Source of the DNA: Clarireedia homoeocarpa
Taxonomy: Eukaryota; Ascomycota; Leotiomycetes; Helotiales; Rutstroemiaceae
Reading direction: 5' to 3'
NCBI GenBank assembly: GCA_001465935.1
Contig: LNKV01000050.1
Span: 124,001-188,000, forward strand
DNA: 64,000 nucleotides
The position numbers and the translations under genes were made by a program. Positions 33,917 to 45,687 of the stretch are shown piece by piece. The notes under the pieces are model-generated. The model was not told the DNA's origin and made no database searches. It saw only the letters and a program-made list of their open reading frames with translations. Numbering within the stretch: the stretch's first letter is position 1; each line of letters starts with the position of its first letter.

Positions 33917-36900
33917 TGTTTAAAGTTAAATTATTATCCGTGTACCGTGCACCTGACAACAATATAATTAGTATATTCAGAAATGTGAGATCCGGGCGAG
34001 TACAATGATATAAGTTCTGTGTATTTCATATCACAAATGCGAATTCAAAATATTTTGATAGGGTTGTGTACAAAATTGTGAAATGTAGTACGTGTGTTTT
34101 CCCAAAAATATATTAGTCAGCGACATCCTTCCCATGTCTGGGCCCTACCATATGGTTATTTCCTGACTGATGGTTGGAAAACAGTTCATCATAATCATCA
34201 TCACTATCATATTTATATATTCTCCTCTGCTCAGTAATCCAAACAGATTTCATTAGAATGAGAATCAGATTAGTGTAACCAGGTAGTCATGAGTGGATTT
34301 ACCAAGATAGTAAATATCTATAGTTCTACACAAAACCAATCATAACAACACAACTCCAATACCAGCCTGTAGATCTCTTATACAATATGCAGTAAGTCAG
34401 TTACTCTCTAATCTCTAGTCCCTCTGTCATTCATCCTCCATCTCATATTCCCAAATGGTAGTCAACCAAGTTTCTGTTAAGGGACTGCAGAGTCGAATAG
34501 AGATAGATGGTTAGATGGCCAGATAGAAAGGTAATGAGGTAGAAGAGGAGGGGGAGAGGAAGGAAAGAAGGGAAAGGCAGAAGAGAAGGATGAGATGAGG
34601 ATGAAAAAATGGAGAGGAAAGAAGAGTAGCTTGCACACACACATGCGCAACTAGTTCTAACGCATCTAGGTTCCAGATTCACATACACCTACCTAGCCCC
34701 ATTCATTACTACACAAAATCATTTTCAATCTCACATCAAACCGACTTGTATCTTCTAAAACTATATTTCCCAATCTCTACACTGTATAAAGTCCCAGAGC
34801 TATTAATTAATCATCAGGTCAGTCGACATACACCGTTGTAGATCTTATCCATTATAGATAATCCCTTCCATCCCATCTCATCCCATCTCATCCCAATCCA
34901 ATTCAGCCGCCCAATCTCCAACAACCATTCTTTCCTTTTCCCACGAACCTTCTATAAACAAAACCAGTAATGTCCCAAAATTAATCGTATCTACATGACG
35001 CTCATTTATATCCTTTTTGTTGCGGGGCAGATACATATAGAAAATCTCCCTTTCCAAAACTACGGGATTAGTTACTGTGTAAGGACAGCCTCTCCGAGAC
35101 CCGTGATGTTGGTAATGTACTTGATCTATTTCTGCCACCACTATCGCAGAGGGTCTTTTACCCCTCGGACCCCTTCTGTTACCGGATATAGAAAGTTCTG
35201 GTTCGGGCTGGTTTTACTAAGAAAATCGGAAAAATTTTGCTTTTGAGTTCAAACTAGGCCAATGGGTTTTGCTAGATATGGTCTTTCCCAACCAGGGTCC
35301 TGTCAGTGGTTTTCCAAATGAGGCTCTGCGGGTGCGGCTCTTTTCTGGTTGCAGCATCGACGTCGGTTGATTGGAGGGGTGTGTACTCACTGTTAGAAAT
35401 ACGTGTTTGCAATTCCTGAGACACAACTGTGTACTGGGGGTTTGGAGGCTGCGGGAATAAATTAATATTGTTGTTTGGACCTTTCAATGACGGAAAGCTA
35501 GGTAGATCTGCTGCCGGTTATCTGCGATGTTGAACATATTCTGTGCCAACTTTTACCCTGCGATCTAGATCTGTACCGGTCGTCTCCCAGGGCTGTTCAT
35601 GGCTTTAAAGGAGGTGTACAATGTGCTTAGATCAATCACCGATCGTCTTGCGGGCCATGTGCATACATATACCTACATGCAGAATTCTGTCGCCGATCGC
35701 CCTTGCCCGTTTCCTCTGGGTGTCTTTATGCCTTGGGTTAGACGTCCATGCTCCATGAAATGAACTCTGAGCCAGTACAGAGTGTCTTAGGAATCCTCCT
35801 CTTGGAGCTGGAGCAACGATGAGGTTCCGCTTACGTCAACATACTTTCATCCACAGATTGCTTACCTCGATTCCTGAATGAGCCGGGCCACTATTTGCAA
35901 AGCAGACCTCTGATTCACACAGTACTAGACTTTGAATCAGACAATTTGAGAAACATGTGAAGGCAGATATGCAACAAATCACCGCATGTATCGGACATGG
36001 CTCACTTCGGAAAACCTCGGAATTTGGAGGTAGCCCTCTCAGTATCGCAGTACCATAGTTAAGGTTGTTGCTGAAGTGGAACAGTCTTCGGTTTCTTGCA
36101 TTCGTGGTTCTCTTACTCTGCGATGGGGAGTCTCTTCCTCACATCCATCGATAGCTGACTTCGGTTCTCAAAGGAAATGGGCGAGCACAGTGCCGACTGA
36201 TACCTCTTGCCCTACCATACTTGGGGGGTTGCGTGTAGTTGGACCATAGCATAGACTTCATTTCTCTACGCCTTTTTGCACATGCTCTGCTAGTTAGAGT
36301 CTCATCTCTATAAGCAATCGAAAAGTGCCGAGTTCCGTTCGAATCCACCCAAAGTGGTCCCCTCTCTGGTGCTACTCTCACAGAGTTTATTTTGAGCTGG
36401 ATTGGGTTTGTAATGAAAATCTCTGTTTGGACGTACTTTACCAATCGCTCGATCAAGGGACTCCTCACATTGAGATCTTTCATCCGTGGATACGTCGCCT
36501 TTCCTCATTGCTATCCTGGCTCTAGAACACATCCATTGGTTGCTGCTTGACCCAAGCGTCACTCAATCCATCATAGTACTATGCCTAAGACCCAGCCCTT
36601 CATAGCTTCAGCAACTGTTCTATAACCAAACCAAACCAGCGCTAACACGATGAAACTCCTTCACGAAAGAAACCCTTTCGCCCCATTTCTAACCACAGCG
36701 TCGTCACATTCCCGCCATGCTGGTACGCTAAGCAGTATCACCAGCCACCGATTCTCACGCACACACGCCACATGTGCTGATAGGAATAGCGTGTTTAGGG
36801 AACCACTGGATCACTGTCCACGGGAGGAAAATGTCTATTTGGACTGAATAGGCGTGATGATTGAGGCTGAGTGTGTGTAGGAAGTTGTGTATATAATCTC

Positions 36901-37173
36901 CGTTGGTATTTCCCTTGCTCTCTGTTGCTCCAACACACATCCACTCTCAGTCAATATTCCAATTCGTGCAATCCTTTCAAACACTTACATACTTTCAATC
37001 ACATTCATATATTCAAACACCTTAACACATTCAAACCCCTACAAATCCTAAACCCTTTTCAATCTTCCACCCTCCTCCATACAGCCAACACCTCTTCGGT
37101 CACCCAATCAACTTCACACATCCAACAACCCACAAACATTCAACTTGATTCAGACACTCACTAACTCGACGAA
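33917..37173. other. 3.3-kb gene-free spacer
   Basis: Open frames are short and overlap on both strands (34995-35246, 36139-36483, 36308-36562), with no recognisable protein. A CCCATCTCAT tandem run lies at about 34868-34895. The last 500 bp is C/A-rich with repeated ATTCAAACAC-like text and is probably the 5' leader of the next gene. Confidence 0.5.
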
Positions 37174-38703
37174 ATGCCAATCACCGACTTCGATGCAGCT
37201 CATCTCCTCTTGATGCTCCGGGTTTCCAAACCCGCTCCCGCTCCTGCTCCTGCTCCCGCTCCCGCTCCAGTCGCCAGCACTGGCGCTGTCACTGCTCCTG
37301 CCGGCGCAAGAGGCAAGGGCATGAATAAACGCACCTCTTTGCCGAATGATCCGGCTAAGAAAGTTGGTATGTTGATGTTCTCATCCATCTCTGAGATAAC
37401 TTCGGTTGTCATTGTACTACTTGTTCTTGAACATTCAAGCTAACACGCATTAGCCACCGCTTCTGCTGCACCTGCCGCACCTGCTGCAGCTACTGTCCCT
37501 GCCGGTCCCGTCGACAAACAAATGGCTGAAAAGGTCCAGGAGGCCCAGGAGGCCGAAGAGCCCGAGAAGACCAAGTTTGGTATGTTAATGTTCCAATCAC
37601 GTTCGAGCAGTTTTCTTGTTCAGTGTCCCAGCTCCATCCAAAGGCAATCTTAATTGTCAAAGTCCCAAGCCCTTTCAAACAATGACACCTTGTCAATATC
37701 TCAAATAACTTCAACAATTAAACCACACTTGAATGATAGCTAACCTGTCACAGTCTTCGAACCACCGCCATACATCGAGGGTTTCGACTACGAACAACCC
37801 ATCCCCGATCCAACTGACTGGGCCCAGGCTGAAAGGAACGCTGGTAAGTCTCGCTTCCCCTTTTTCCAATATCCCCACCAAACCACAACTAACTCACCCA
37901 CCTAAGGCGCCTACCCCGTCTACCACTACCACAGCACCAAAGATCCCAACACCCACCTAGTCGTTGGGAAATACCCCGCAATCCCCGAAACCGACACCTA
38001 CCCCGGCTCTCGAGCCAATCAAGACACCAACCCGCACCTGGGCTCGATTCTCCTCCACCGCTACGGCCCGATGACCAAAGCCCGCATGCAAAACACCCTG
38101 GAGAAGTGGTCTGCGATAAAGCGACGTGATATCGAAGTAGGGGGCATGGCAGCCCGTAAAACGCACAACGCCTCCTTGAGACATAGTTTGACTGTTTGCG
38201 GGCGTTTTACAAATATTGGGGAGCACCATTGGAGGCTATCGACGATTGAGGAGAAGATCGCGAAGGAGAAGGCGTATAAGGAGACGCAGAAGGCAGCGAA
38301 GGCAAAGAAAGATCAGAATGGTGCGTTGAATTTGAACAGGGAGGGAGAGGATGAAGAGGAGGCTGCGAAGGTTGAGGAGACCAATGCAGTTTCTAGTCAG
38401 CGTAAAGACTGCCAAGTCGAGGAAGTGGACGCTACCACTACCGCCAGCAACGAAACTGCCAGTCCTCCTCCTCCTCCTGAGGTTGAACCCGAACACGACG
38501 ACATCCTAGAGCCCGCTGCCAAACGACAAAAACGCACCCCAGCTCCCAAACGACAACAACGCACCCCAGCTCCCAGAAGACAAACGCGCGCTGCGGCTCT
38601 AGCTCCAACACAACCTCAGCCTGAACCTCAACCCCAACCTCAAGCCCAACCTCAACCCCAACCAAAATCTACCAGTGGCTGGACCGCCGTCAACAAAAAA
38701 TGA
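37174..38703 (+). CDS. Unknown protein with basic, Pro/Gln-rich tail, 401 aa
   Basis: Four exons: 37174-37366, 37454-37579, 37754-37843 and 37907-38703, all joining in frame with consensus donors (GTATGT, GTATGT, GTAAGT). I do not recognise the family. The N-terminus has an Ala-Pro repeat, then a Lys-rich stretch. The middle (FEPPPYIEGFDYEQPIPDP, YHYHSTKDPNTHLVVGKYPA, LLHRYGPMTKARMQNTLEKW) looks like the only folded part. The C-terminal third is a charged coiled-coil-like segment followed by a tandem basic motif (KRQKRTPAPKRQQRTPAPRR) that may be nuclear or DNA-binding, and a Gln-Pro repeat. It is likely a fast-evolving lineage-specific protein. Confidence 0.7.
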
Positions 38704-40161
38704 AGTTCATTCCTCAATAACAAACTTTCTGTCGACCTCGAAAAAGAAAACAGAAGGAACATAGATCCGAAAAATGTTTTTTTTTTTTCTCTTTCTTTCT
38801 CTTGGATAAATCGACAACTTCGACAAACGGATATATATGAATGGACGACTCTAACTACGCATAACACGGTACGAATACAACAAACAAACAAATAAAAACC
38901 TGATTATCCATCCCACCTTTGGATAAACCCAGTATGGGTAGTTTCTATATTTTTCTTTCTTCCTTTCATCATCATTCATTCATTCACAACAATTACTTCC
39001 ACACACACTATGATTTAAAACCAAAACAACACACAACATCTCAGGAGTTAAAAACGGTATTCCAGGAGTTCAAAACAGGCGTTCAAAAGCAGGCGTTATC
39101 TGCAGCAAGCAAACAAACAACAAACAACACAATAATCACGAATCCCTACTGCTGACTACTCACTGTATCTAAATAGGCAGCTGGCAGCAGGGATTCGGTC
39201 CGCGTCGAACTTCCAATCGCTTGAAACTCACTTTGAGAACTAGTGGTTGGAGGGGGATGCGGATGAAATATGATTGCGTGGGGGAGGTATCTCTGCGGTC
39301 CTCAAGGGGATTTGTGGGGATTTACTCTTCTTTTTTTCTGAGGGGTAAGGGGATAGAGGGATGAGGGGAGATGGATGGATAGAGGAGTCCTCGTCGGACG
39401 TGCTCGTGCTGGGGGGTTGGAATTGAAATTGGAGTTGGGAAGCAAGGTTCCTGTCGGGCCTGAGAGTTTCTTTGCTGGTTCGTGGAGTTCTGTTCGGCCC
39501 TTGTTGGAATTGAGGTGACTTACTCACTTGATTAGAACGAGGAGGATGCGGTTCGGTCTATACTGCTCGTGCTCAGTAGAATGGTTGGAGTTTGGTTTGG
39601 GATGGGTTTAAATGAGAGGTTCTCGTCGAATCTGCTCGCTAGGTTGGATTTAGATGAGGGGTTCTCATCGGACCTGCTCGCTGGCTTGGATGGGCAATTT
39701 CTCACTGCTCGTGCTCAGTGATTTTGGTGTTGGGAACGGAAAGAGATGCTTCGGATGGAGGATAGTTCAGTTCAGCCACTGCTTGGCTTCAGTAGATTTT
39801 CACCTACTGACTTTTTAATCCCATCCTATTCATCTCAAACAAAAGTTCCCATGTGCATGTTCCATTGTGATGCGATATGAATGTAAACATGCACTTCATG
39901 TGAAACTGTAAACTAAGAGTTGTGATTTGTGGTATTCGTAAAATAGCCTGCCTGGTTTGCCCACAGCCCTCATTCATCCCATTCCATTTTCATTTCCTTT
40001 ATTCGTACAAAGTCGAGCAGGTATAACTTCTACCGCGCAATTATGGTATTTTCTCATACACACGTTGGGGTCAGATCAGAAAGGTGAAATATCTTGATAC
40101 GTCGAATCGCATGAATTGTTCGTACATCTCAATTGCTTAGATGTAAGGGTATTTTTTTCAT
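38704..40161. other. Intergenic spacer with degenerate repeated motif
   Basis: No gene seen. From about 39385 to 39725, versions of TCGTCGGACCTGCTCGCTGG and CTGCTCGTGCTCAGT recur at irregular spacing, with a clearer pair of about 45-bp units near 39610-39690. A poly-T tract (about 38777-38788) lies in the presumed 3' UTR of the preceding gene. Confidence 0.5.
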
Positions 40162-40770
40162 TTATGCGCTGGGCTCTTCTTCTCTTCGTCTAAATTGGAG
40201 CACTTCGAAACGTTCTATTCAGAGTTGTGAATTAGTTTTTGCTAAGATGCTTGCGGGAAGAGTATATCTGGAATGTGGAAAGAAGGAAACATACGTTGTA
40301 CAGCGTTTAAAGCAGTCTTGTTCTTCCCCTCCGCATCTTGGTAAACCTCCATTCTTGCTTCTGCCTCTACATAAACCATGGTTCTAAAAAGGTCCCAAAG
40401 CATTAGCAACTGTCATGAAATTCACCACTTTTCCCAGATCCATTCTCCTGCGCCTAAACCAAACAAACAAATAAACATACCCCTTTTCCAGACTCGCGAT
40501 AAAGTCTCTATATGGGCTTTCGTGCATGAAGCTCACAATCCGAAACCAACTGGTCTTCTGGTTCTCTCCTCGTCCGCTGGTCGTGCCGATAGCATATTTC
40601 ATGATTTGTGTACCTTGGCTGGTAGCAGTGATTTCAGGCTTGTCAGCTAGACGGCCCACGATAGTGAGTTTGGCGAGAGAGTTGCGCGCGGTGGTGGAGA
40701 AGTTGCGGCGGAGGGTGGAGGGGATATTGCGGCGGAGGGTGGAGGGGATATTGCGGCGGAGGGCGAACAT
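40162..40770 (-). CDS. RIM1: Mitochondrial single-stranded DNA-binding protein (RIM1-like)
   Basis: Three exons on the minus strand: 40481-40770, 40295-40383 and 40162-40214, with introns of 97 and 80 bp; 143 aa, the usual size. After an Arg-rich mitochondrial targeting sequence ending around RRNFSTTARNS, the protein is a bacterial-type OB-fold: LTIVGRLADKPEI, GTQIMKYAIGTTS, TSWFRIVSF, FIASLEKG-TMVYVEAEARM and KNKTALNAVQQRFEVL. It coats single-stranded mtDNA during replication. The targeting sequence contains a tandem eight-residue repeat (RRNIPSTL). Start 40770 sits in a favourable GAAAATG context. An upstream in-frame start at 40857 would bury the targeting signal. Confidence 0.93.
40705..40762 (-). 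repeat. 24-bp tandem repeat in the mtSSB targeting sequence
   Basis: Two perfect 24-bp copies (40705-40728, 40729-40752) plus the start of a third. In frame, they duplicate an Arg-rich octapeptide of the presequence. Confidence 0.92.
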
Positions 40771-41035
40771 TTTCACAATTGAGTGTGAGAGGACTTTGAT
40801 GATGGGAATAGGGAATAGGAAATCGGTAGATTGTAAAGAATGTGGTGCGCAGAACAATAGTGCAGAGCTTGTTGTCGTTGTGAATGTAGAGCTGGGCTCG
40901 CGTTTGCGCGTTTACAAAGCGAAATCGAAATGGAAATTGAAATTTCTTTCAAGGTTCAATGTCAGGCATCATTGTGGATCACGTGCTGATTCCATTTCTT
41001 TTACTGGGCGAACCGGGGGGTTTCAAGCCTTGAAA

Positions 41036-41067
41036 GTGGAGCTGTGGAGCTGTGGAGCTGTGGACCT
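41036..41067. repeat. 8-bp tandem repeat, four copies
   Basis: Unit GTGGAGCT, three perfect copies and a last GTGGACCT, in the spacer between mtSSB and the MITE. Confidence 0.85.
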
Positions 41068-41134
41068 GGCTGTTGTGGAGTCATGTGCTTATCACATGAT
41101 ATAATTTTCATGTATTGACGCGAAGCGTCACCTA

Positions 41135-41392
41135 CGGAGGTACATGCCCTAATGTTTGTCACCGCCTTTTTTTTTACGGGGGTTACGTGTCTTTTCCATC
41201 TCAATTTATATCTTTACTCCTTCGAATTATTATACTATACTATCACTATTATGGCTTACCAGATGCCTAATATTACGTCTCGAGATGAGGAGTTCTAATA
41301 GGATCCTTCTCAGGGTATTCCAACCTTCAAATCCCATACTATTAATTCTGCCGGCAGAAAAAGGCGGTGACAAACATTAGGGCATACCTCCG
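41135..41392. mobile_element. 258-bp MITE-like element in the URA5 upstream region
   Basis: The left end 41135-41171 (CGGAGGTACATGCCCTAATG, then TTTGTCACCGCC and a T run) and the reverse complement of the right end match over about 35 bp, with one 2-bp indel. The interior is AT-rich and non-coding. The sequence around it, AAGCGTCACCTA on the left and ATCTCCCGGGAT on the right, occurs without the insert at 42962-42993, which looks like a related empty site. No clear target-site duplication is visible. Confidence 0.85.
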
Positions 41393-41693
41393 GAAATAAT
41401 CTCCCGGGATTAAAATCCTGATCACCAATAATATCGTCTGGCCTGTTATTGAAATCTTCATATACGGTTGTAACAGAGAAGAAATCGATTCACAACAAAT
41501 TACATGGTCGGAACACAGTTATATCGGACCCTAACGAGGACAAGAAGTCCATACACTTTAGACATCGTTGAAATTAATACCGTTCACACGAATCCGAACT
41601 TGAAAAAGGTTCATTCACAAAACCTCCTCTCACACAATTATTGCTCACAAGATTCAATTCTGTGGTACACAACTGACGTTCAATCCACCAATT

Positions 41694-42398
41694 ATGTCGA
41701 CCTCAACTTTATCTCCATACAAGGCCGAATTCCTCAAAGCAGTTATCGATGGCGGGGTACTCAAGTTCGGTAGCTTCGAGTTGAAGTCGAAACGAATCTC
41801 GCCATATTTCTTTAACGCCGGAGATTTCTATCGGGCAGATCTTCTACGAGCAATTGCTACAGCATATGCAAAAACTATTATTGAGGCATATAAGAAGTCG
41901 ATGATCGATTTCGATATAGTGTTCGGTCCAGCCTACAAAGGAATTCCACTTGCGACAGCTACAGTCGACAAGCTAGCAGATCTCGATCCCAAATACAACT
42001 CAATGTGTTACTCCTTCGATAGGAAAGAGGCTAAAGATCATGGCGAAGGGGGCAATATTGTTGGCGCCCCACTTAAGGGAAAGAGAGTTCTTATTGTGGA
42101 CGATGTCGTTACAGCAGGAACGGCAAAGAGGGAGGCTATAGACAAGATTCGCAAGGAAGGGGGGATTGTTGCTGGTATTCTCGTGGCATTGGACCGTATG
42201 GAGAAGCTTCCTTCCCCGAACGGGGATGATAGTGCACCAATGCCAAGTGCAATTGGTGAAATCAGAAAAGAATATGGCATTCCGGTCTTGTCTATCCTCA
42301 CTCTCGATGACATTATTGGAGGTCTGAAAGGCACGGCATCCGAACAAGATATCAAAAATATGGAGGAGTATAGATCGAAGTACAAGGCGAGCGATTAA
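41694..42398 (+). CDS. URA5: Orotate phosphoribosyltransferase
   Basis: Converts orotate and PRPP to orotidine 5'-phosphate, the fifth step of UMP synthesis, in the cytosol. A single exon of 234 aa, the normal fungal length. Landmarks: LKFGSFELKSKRISPYFFNAG near the N-terminus, VFGPAYKGIPLA, SMCYSFDRKEAKDHGEGG (the flexible catalytic loop) and RVLIVDDVVTAGTA, the PRPP-binding signature of type I phosphoribosyltransferases. The ATG is the first in this frame, with ATTATG context. A 258-bp MITE lies about 300 bp upstream, and an out-of-frame ATG at 41504 opens a frame that overlaps the start. Confidence 0.97.
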   Translation: MSTSTLSPYKAEFLKAVIDGGVLKFGSFELKSKRISPYFFNAGDFYRADLLRAIATAYAKTIIEAYKKSMIDFDIVFGPAYKGIPLATATVDKLADLDPKYNSMCYSFDRKEAKDHGEGGNIVGAPLKGKRVLIVDDVVTAGTAKREAIDKIRKEGGIVAGILVALDRMEKLPSPNGDDSAPMPSAIGEIRKEYGIPVLSILTLDDIIGGLKGTASEQDIKNMEEYRSKYKASD

Positions 42399-42516
42399 AC
42401 AGTATCACGTCCAGCAAATATACTACGGCTTCGAGCTTTGCTTCTCTATCCGCCCGGCTCCCAACCAGTCAAAAGCAGATTGTGAAGCAAACAAGTCATA
42501 CAGGGTATTCCTCGTA

Positions 42517-42663
42517 CTAACCATACGCTGTTCGTGCTTCCGGAGTTTTCAACTCGAAGATCTTTGACACATGTTAGCTGCTGATGAATAGCTGAAGTAC
42601 ACGACTTACCATATCATACCAACCGCCACCACCAAACTGAGCTGCGAAAAAAGCTACAGGCAT
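42517..42663 (-). CDS. Candidate 32-aa spliced microprotein
   Basis: Two small exons on the minus strand, 42610-42663 and 42517-42561, separated by a 48-bp intron with GTAAGT donor, GCTAAC branch and CAAAG acceptor. The product starts MPVAFFAAQFGGGGWYDM and ends IFELKTPEARTAYG. The upstream 250 bases on this strand have no ATG, so this would be the first start codon of a transcript from about 42900. A TTTCAG just before the start may be the acceptor of a 5'-leader intron. The short apolar N-terminus and Gly run recall tiny inner-membrane subunits of respiratory complexes, but I do not recognise the family. It is convergent with URA5. Confidence 0.45.
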
Positions 42664-42961
42664 AGCTGAAAGAGCAGTCGGGATAATTCAACAAGTCCTT
42701 GGGAGATTGTTGGAGACAGAAGTAAGAAATTGGGTTGAGGTATTGCCGAGGGCAGTAGTAGAAACGAACAGAAGGAATATTTGAACTTGAAGTAGCGTTT
42801 TCAGGAAATCACAGAAATATACGACTCCAAGACTGCTGGAGAGAAGCTGAAACCAAGGTAGAGAGGACTATTTGTAATCGTAGGATACAGAGTTTGTTTA
42901 AAGTTTTTGGTGTAGAAAATAAATTATTTTAGATGATGGATTTGTATAGCGGAGAAACACT

Positions 42962-42993
42962 AAGCGTCACCTAGATAAGATATCTCCCGGGAT
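42962..42993. repeat. Empty-site copy of the MITE flanking sequence
   Basis: AAGCGTCACCTA (42962-42973) and ATCTCCCGGGAT (42982-42993) are 8 bp apart here. The same two 12-mers flank the MITE at 41123-41134 and 41399-41410, in the same order and orientation. Confidence 0.75.
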
Positions 42994-45687
42994 GCTGTGG
43001 ATTTGTCGGTCGTGCGTGAGACGAGATGGAAGCAACTTCAGATGGGAGAGTGGAGGGGTATCGTTTATGCTTCTTGTCTGCTCGATTTCTCCAAATTCCT
43101 TTTCCATTGCGTGTGGCTATGCACAATGCAGCACGTTTGATATTGAGACGAATTGATTTGCGAATACTCTCCAATTCGATTAATTGTTCCAATCGCATAT
43201 ATCACTTCACATCACTTACGTTTCGCTCGACAAGACCCAAGACCCATGGCGGATGTCGCACATGGAAGAGCTGTTCCTTGCACAAGCTCCGGATCATCTC
43301 GATGACATTGACAGCGAACGCATCACAAATCCTAGCAGTTTTTTAACCTTCTTACCGGGAATAATATTCGAGGATTGCCAGCAGACATGCCGATGCGATG
43401 AGAATTGTGTCACGAAAGTTAAGGAAACCGGTATCTTGTCCAAACGATTTTCAGTTCAACCACTTCTCTTCATGCGATACATGCCCCCCTCAGCTATGTG
43501 TACAGTGATTGGAAGAAAGAAGAGCAAGGAGTCGCCGAGCAGAGAAAACAGCGGTCAATTGGCACTTGTTCTCTTCTCTGAGAAATTTCTGTGTAGTGCG
43601 CCATGCGATAGAGGTGTTACTCTGGACGATGGAATGTAATGTAACCATAATCTTGGTTGAGATGTTTCTGGATTGTTGTACTCGTCGCACCAAGTACCAT
43701 GTACTCCAGACTGTTGATCTGCAGAGACTCGAATCGCGGTTTGGGTTGCATGCCTCATCAGAGAAGCTGCCTGCATTCGTTACAATACAGATACAGCTCA
43801 CCACTTACTCTAGGGAACCTGAAGAAAAGTCCTTGGTACAAGAGATTACGACTTCGTATAACGAACTTTGCACTGCTCGAAGCAGCAGCACATCGGAACT
43901 TTAACATGGCGAATTCGAAATGGCGGGCGCGTCGAAGCAATATCTGCAACAAACAGACAAGCCCATGTGGTTAATGATAGGTTAGGAGGGACAGCGCGGA
44001 AAGCGGGAGATACGCACTGGAAGTGGACCGACACGACCCGAGTATTGGACGGTTCGTCGACGGACGTAGCAGCAGCAGCAGCTTGGGAAAATATCTGTAC
44101 CTGAACCTATTCCTTATGGGGATTAATTCCCCTCGAGCAAATTATCCAGAGCCCGGAATTGCCTTCTCTTCAAGACTCTCACCTACCACCTACCACCTAC
44201 CACCCGCCATCCACTACCCAGCGCCCCAGCCCCGGCCGATTCCTTTTTATGGCCTCATGGCTTTATGGCTTCATAGCTATTCTGCTTTCTCCCTTCGTTA
44301 CTTTCGACCATCCTCCATTCGATGCTGATTATTCAAGGAATACTGCAACGCATAACTTAAGCTTAGGCCGCCATTTCCCAAAACGTATGCCATTCGGAAC
44401 CCCCTTTTGATAACAAAAACCAAAAGAACCCAAACCATGTGATTGGATCAGAAAAAGCAATACTTTGAGGCAACTTGACAAGAAAAAGTGCGATCGATTG
44501 ATTGCTGAGAATGAAAAGCTACGACATGGGACAAGATCTCTTTCCCCAGTTTCATTGGAATATCAATCTCATCTCGCGACGATAGAATCTGTGCCTCCCA
44601 AATTCTTTCCCACCATCTTTCGGCGGTTTACAGAATCACGAATTTTAACTGATTGGATCACAGGGAAGCTTGATCAGATATGGCAAAGCATGAAGATCCA
44701 TGGGGTTAATTTCCAAGCTTTTTTCTCCGAACAATCCAAGTCCGGCATTTCGCACTAGGATCACTCATTTCCTGACATGATAACCGGGACATCGCTTTGA
44801 CGTTTTCGAAAATTTATCACTTCATTCGTGGCACTGCACCGCATTGCTTCTAAAGCCCCGCACCAATTGTCTTTTCTCTCTGCGGTACAATTGTAATGCT
44901 ACCGGCTCAGCCAACATTTTCGTCTTGCATACGCTTTCCTGTGAGTGCAGGGCGCTGAGAGCGGGGAATACGTAAAGATTCAGATCAAAATGTATCCGTT
45001 AAACTACCCACGAGAGGACCTTGCAGCAGATCACCGGTGAACACTGAACAGGTTCTTCGACTTTTGCTGACATATGCGAACTGGGTGCTTGCAAGCAAGC
45101 AATGCGAGCACATGCACAAACCCACCTGGTTTACAACAAGGTAGCTCATTATGGGACACTAATTTCTTATAAACGCCTCGCGTTTACCTCCAGTACCTAG
45201 ATCTATACCGAATCTATGTTCAAGTACATCATTCTTCTGAAACTGTACCGAGTTTTACATGATTTCATATATTATACTTTTAACTATCGACCCCTCTTGA
45301 TGGTTGGCAGCTGCGTTTAAGCTCGACGCATCCAGATCCTACCATAGAAGTGCATGCGTCGTCGCGGGCTAGCTTTAAGCTCATCAGCCTCTGTATTTTC
45401 TTTTTCGGACCCTCACCTAAGTGTGTTGCAGCTCTGGATCAGAATTCATATTTTCTTCGTTCTTTCTTCGTTTCTATTTTTGTTATCCTTCCCTAGTACT
45501 AATGTTTCTTTTCTCGACCGAACTTCCATGCAAGTCCCCAGTCGAGCGCACCCTAGACTCAAGAGATCCCAGACAAATATCTGCCGATAGACTTCACTAC
45601 CGCTAGAACTTTCGCTGTCTACGTCGTCGACATCGGGGATATACTTCTACACATTGTTGATAAGCTCAAGGAGCATTAGAGGGTAGA
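42994..45687. other. 2.7-kb intergenic spacer
   Basis: Several open frames of 60-150 codons overlap on both strands around 43000-44760 (for example 43184-43639 and 44465-44758 plus), with no recognisable domain and no consistent splice structure. None is called. The right end is the 5' region of the large membrane protein. Confidence 0.45.

Noticed and set aside
43184..43904. Overlapping open frames of 131-151 codons
   Set aside because: Frames overlap on both strands, none has a domain or consistent introns; kept only as part of the spacer.
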